From contig CAWEUI010000013.1 in the NCBI GenBank assembly GCA_963812195.1, positions 248,001 through 312,000 on the forward strand: 64,000 bases of DNA, written 5' to 3'. The notes below the pieces were generated by a model. The model was not told where the DNA came from, searched no databases, and saw only the letters and a program-made list of their open reading frames with translations. Source of the stretch: ZC4RG30 sp963812195 (GTDB lineage Bacteria > Pseudomonadota > Gammaproteobacteria > Steroidobacterales > Steroidobacteraceae). Numbering within the stretch: position 1 is the stretch's first letter; every line of letters starts with the position of its first letter. Both the position numbers and the translations under genes were made by a program. Below are positions 58,955 through 64,000 of this stretch, piece after piece.

Positions 58955-60491
58955 CACCCGGTCCGTGCACCTGCGGCGCTGGTTGCCGCGGCTGCTCGCG
59001 CTGGCCGCCGGCGCGCTGCTGACGCTGGCTTTCGCGCCGTACGGGCAATGGTGGCTGGCACTGGTCTGTCCGGCGTTGCTGATGCAGCTGTGGTCGCGTG
59101 CCGGCAAGCGCGCGCAATGGCGCGGCGCTGGGCTTCGCGTTCGGTGTCGGCCTGTATGCGGCAGGTACCTGGTGGCTGTACATCTCCATACATGGTTTCG
59201 GGCAGGCGCCGTATCTGGGTGGCGGCGCTGGTGATGGGCTCGCTGGTGCTGATCATGGCCGCCTATCAGGCAATGCTGGGTTACCTGGTGTGCCGCTGGC
59301 TGCGGCCCGGCACGCCGGCCGGCAATCTGCTGTGGGTGCCGGCCGCGTGGGTGCTGGTGGAGTGGTGGCGCGGCTGGTTCCTGTCGGGCTTTCCCTGGCT
59401 CTCGCTGGGCTACTCGCAGACCGACACCTCGCTGGCCGGACTGGCGCCGGTGGGAGGCGTGCATCTGGTCAGCTTCGCGCTGCTGGTTGGTGCCGGCGCA
59501 GTGCTGGTGCTGTGGCAGGGGCGCGCCGCGATGCGCGCCGTGGCGCTGGTGGCGGTGGTCCTGCCCTGGACCCTGGGCCAGTGGCTGACCGGCGTGGCAT
59601 GGACCAGGGCGGCAGGACCGCCGCGTTTCCGTAGCCGTGGTGCAGGGCGCGATCCCGCAGGACATGAAGTGGCTGGAGACCCCGGCCAATCAGCAGAACA
59701 TCCTCGACACCTACTGGCGGCTGCACCGTCAGGCGCTCGGCGCACAGCTCATCGTGTGGCCGGAGGCCGCACTGCCGGGCGTCGCCAACGACTACGCCGA
59801 GTACATCGGGCGGCTGTGGTCGGCGTCGCGTGCCGCCGGATCGGACATCGTGATTGGCACGCAGCGCGCGGAGCTGGTTGGCAGCTCGCAGAACGCGCAC
59901 TTCTACAATTCGATCCTGGCGCTGGGCCATGGCGAACCGGCCTTCTACGACAAGCGTCATCTGGTGCCTTTCGCGGAATACTTTCCCGTGCCGCATTTCG
60001 TGCGCACCTGGTTGCGCCTGATGAGCCTGCCGAATTCGGATTTCGACCGGGGCGCGCGCCACCAGCCGCCACTGCAACTGGCCGGCATCGAGCTTGCGCC
60101 GAGCATCTGCTACGAGGACGCCTACCCGTCGTTGCTGCGCCGGGAGATCCGCGCCTCCGGGGCGCTGGTTACCGTGACCAATGATGCCTGGTTCGGCCAT
60201 TCCAGCGCGCGCTACCAGCATCTGCAGATCGCGCGCATGCTGGCGCTGGAGTCGCGCCGCTTTCTGGTGCGCGCCGCCAACGACGGTGTGTCGGCGGTGA
60301 TAGATGCCGACGGCAGAGTGATTGCTCAGGCACGGGAGTGGGTACCGACGGTATTGAAGGCGCGACTTGTACCGCGCCGCGGCGATACACCATATCTCGT
60401 CGTGGGCGATGCGCTGGTAGTGGCGCTTGCATCGCTCTTGATGGCGGGAAGATTGCTGCAAGGTCGCGTCCGCGTTAAAGATTCTTCATAA
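58947..60491 (+). CDS. lnt: Apolipoprotein N-acyltransferase (three one-base insertions)
   Basis: Inner-membrane enzyme that adds the third acyl chain to lipoproteins. Extra bases near 59122, 59220 and 59625 split it; removing them gives 513 residues, the Escherichia coli length being 512. The N-terminal membrane part includes ALLTLAFAPYGQWWLALVCP and VLVEWWRGWFLSGFPWLSLG. The nitrilase-like domain has the catalytic Glu in LIVWPEAALP, Lys in FYDKRHLVPFAEYFP and Cys in APSICYEDAYP. GTG start at 58947 overlaps corC. Lnt is essential in gammaproteobacteria, so error is likely. Confidence 0.92.
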
Positions 60492-60564
60492 GTTGCGATA
60501 AGCGGAACCCCTTCGACGGCCATTCGGTCTATCCTGTTGACCGAAGTTCTGGAGGATGACCGTT

Positions 60565-62070
60565 ATGTCCCTCGATCGATTCAGTGGCAGATTTTTCGTC
60601 GCCTTGCTGGGCGGTATCGTGTTGTCGGCATGCTCGCCCAGTGCGTCCACTGCCGTGCCGCCGGTATTCGCCGCAGGTGCTGCAACACCCACCGCCGCAC
60701 CGCCGGCCAGCGCCGCGCCCGTCGCGCCACTGGTCAGTGGGCTGCCTGATTTCACCGGCCTGGTCGAGCGTTATGGACCGGCGGTGGTCAACGTCAAAGT
60801 CGAGGAGAAGCCGCGGACCATGCCGTCGAGCGGTCCCGGCAACGACAACCAGGATGATCCGTTCGGCGATTTCCTGCGCCGCTTCGGCATTCCCAACGTG
60901 CCGCGCGGGCAGCAGGGTCCACAGGTACCCGAGCGCGGCGAAGGGTCCGGGTTCATCGTGACCCCGGACGGCTACATCATGACCAACGCACACGTCGTGC
61001 GTGACGCCACCGACATCACCGTCAAGCTCACCGATCGGCGCGAGTTCCCGGCCAAGCTGATCGGCATGGACGATCGCACCGACGTGGCGGTGATCAAGAT
61101 CGACGCCAAGAACCTGCCGACGGTGCGCATCGGCGACCCCTCCAAGCTCAAGCCCGGCCAGTGGGTGGTGGCGATCGGCTCGCCCTTCGGCATGGAGAAC
61201 AGCGTGACGGCGGGTATCGTCAGCGCCACCTCGCGCGACCTGCCCGACGAGCAGTACGTGCCCTTCATCCAGACCGACGTGGCGGTGAACCCGGGCAACT
61301 CGGGTGGCCCGCTGTTCAATCTGGCCGGTGAGGTCGTCGGCATCAATTCGCAGATCTACAGCCAGAGCGGCGGCTACATGGGCCTGTCCTTCGCCATTCC
61401 CATCGACATGGCCAACGACGTGCGCATGCAACTGGTCAAGAACGGCCATGTGACGCGCGGCAAGATCGGCGTCGGCATCCAGCCCATCGATGCGGATCTG
61501 GCCGAATCGCTCGGCCTGGATCGCCCGCGTGGCGCCTTGGTGGGTGAAGTCGAGGAAGGCGGGCCTGCCGAAAAGGCCGGCATTCGCCCCGGCGACATCA
61601 TCCTGTCCGTTGACGGCAAGCCGGTCGAGACGAACACGGCCCTGCCCGCCATGATTTCCTCGATCAAGCCCGGCAATACCGCGGAGCTGGAGTTGTGGAG
61701 CAACCGCAAGCTCAAGAAGGTGTCCACCAAGGTGGTCGAGCTCAAGGAAGGCAACTCCACGTCCACCGACGTGCAGGGCAAGGGTGGCAGCAACAGCGCC
61801 AAACCGGCGGCACTGGGTCTGTCGATCCGGCCGCTGTCGCCGGATGAGAAGCAGCAGGCCGATACCGAGGGCTCGCTCATTGTCGATAGCGTGGATGGCG
61901 CGGCGGCCGACGCCGGCGTGCGGCCCGGCGACATCATCCTCGGCGTTGCCGGCACGCGGGTGAAGACGTTGGCCGAACTGCAGGCGGCCATCAAGCGCTC
62001 GCCACCCAAGGTGGCATTGCACCTGCAGCGTGGCGACCGGCAGATCTACCTGGCGGTTCCCAAGCAATAG
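60565..62070 (+). CDS. degP: DegP/HtrA-type serine protease with a lipoprotein signal
   Basis: 501 residues from the ATG at 60565, chosen because GGAGG lies nine bases upstream; the ATG at 60556 abuts it. A signal sequence with lipobox LSAC (20-23) suggests lipid anchoring. The protease domain has His143 (TNAHVV), Asp173 (RTDVAVIK) and Ser246 (GNSGGP). Two PDZ domains follow (about 290-385 and 400-495), the second after a Ser/Thr-rich linker. It degrades or refolds damaged envelope proteins. It lies directly after lnt, the enzyme that would complete its lipid anchor. Confidence 0.9.
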   Translation: MSLDRFSGRFFVALLGGIVLSACSPSASTAVPPVFAAGAATPTAAPPASAAPVAPLVSGLPDFTGLVERYGPAVVNVKVEEKPRTMPSSGPGNDNQDDPFGDFLRRFGIPNVPRGQQGPQVPERGEGSGFIVTPDGYIMTNAHVVRDATDITVKLTDRREFPAKLIGMDDRTDVAVIKIDAKNLPTVRIGDPSKLKPGQWVVAIGSPFGMENSVTAGIVSATSRDLPDEQYVPFIQTDVAVNPGNSGGPLFNLAGEVVGINSQIYSQSGGYMGLSFAIPIDMANDVRMQLVKNGHVTRGKIGVGIQPIDADLAESLGLDRPRGALVGEVEEGGPAEKAGIRPGDIILSVDGKPVETNTALPAMISSIKPGNTAELELWSNRKLKKVSTKVVELKEGNSTSTDVQGKGGSNSAKPAALGLSIRPLSPDEKQQADTEGSLIVDSVDGAAADAGVRPGDIILGVAGTRVKTLAELQAAIKRSPPKVALHLQRGDRQIYLAVPKQ

Positions 62071-62175
62071 GCCCGCCGATCACGGAAACCGCATCGCGGG
62101 CGGGCCCACTCCTCGGGGGCCCGGGTATCGGGGTGGCTCGTGTATCCTAACGGGCCACCCATCCGTTTCTCCCGC

Positions 62176-64000
<1,825 letters not shown>

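Overview
GC-rich bacterial chromosome, most consistent with a gammaproteobacterium, perhaps in or near the Xanthomonadales/Nevskiales/Steroidobacterales. This rests on gene order (str, S10, spc and alpha ribosomal operons; divergent uvrA and ssb; miaB-phoH-ybeY-corC-lnt followed by leuS), a complete cbb3 oxidase locus, and a secreted M28-type peptidase tail at the left edge. I could not run any search, so the placement is inference.

Layout. 1-429: end of a secreted peptidase. 523-5407: rpsL-rpsG-fusA-tuf-rpsJ with a near-consensus promoter. 5404-22020: about 17 kb of non-ribosomal genes lie between rpsJ and rplC, which are normally adjacent. They comprise a damaged chemoreceptor gene and cheW, a small exported protein, a hybrid sensor histidine kinase, and a xylan/xylose locus. 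The xylan/xylose genes are a ketodeoxy-pentonate dehydratase, a GH43 glycosidase, a sugar symporter, a GH10 xylanase, an SGNH acetylesterase and two exported proteins. 22130-35761: a strong promoter and structured leader, then rplC through rplQ with secY and rpoA. 35758-46654: mscS, a large anion transporter, a broken TauD-type dioxygenase, mscL, pepQ, a small lipoprotein, a GNAT acetyltransferase, a beta-barrel protein, uvrA and ssb. 46683-54974: the cbb3 oxidase ccoNOQP with its assembly genes, all on the minus strand. 55267-64000: miaB, phoH, ybeY, corC, lnt, a lipoprotein DegP-type protease, and leuS running off the end.

Reading quality. About forty single-base indels, and at least two in-frame nonsense codons, interrupt otherwise well conserved genes. 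Essential genes (rplE, rpsE, lnt, leuS) are among them, so at least part of this is consensus error. Isolated cases are mostly +1 insertions, and removing the extra base restores normal protein lengths. Three loci are hit much harder and could be true pseudogenes: the chemoreceptor (5824-8528), the GH43/symporter pair (13954-16968) and the TauD-like gene (38517-39454). Two apparent fusions, MiaB-PhoH and CcoN-CcoO, are each best explained by one further +1 insertion just before an overlapping stop/start.

I found no CRISPR array, tRNA or rRNA gene, insertion sequence, phage or defence system. The main points of interest are the split S10 operon with its own rplC promoter and leader, and the xylan locus that sits in the split.
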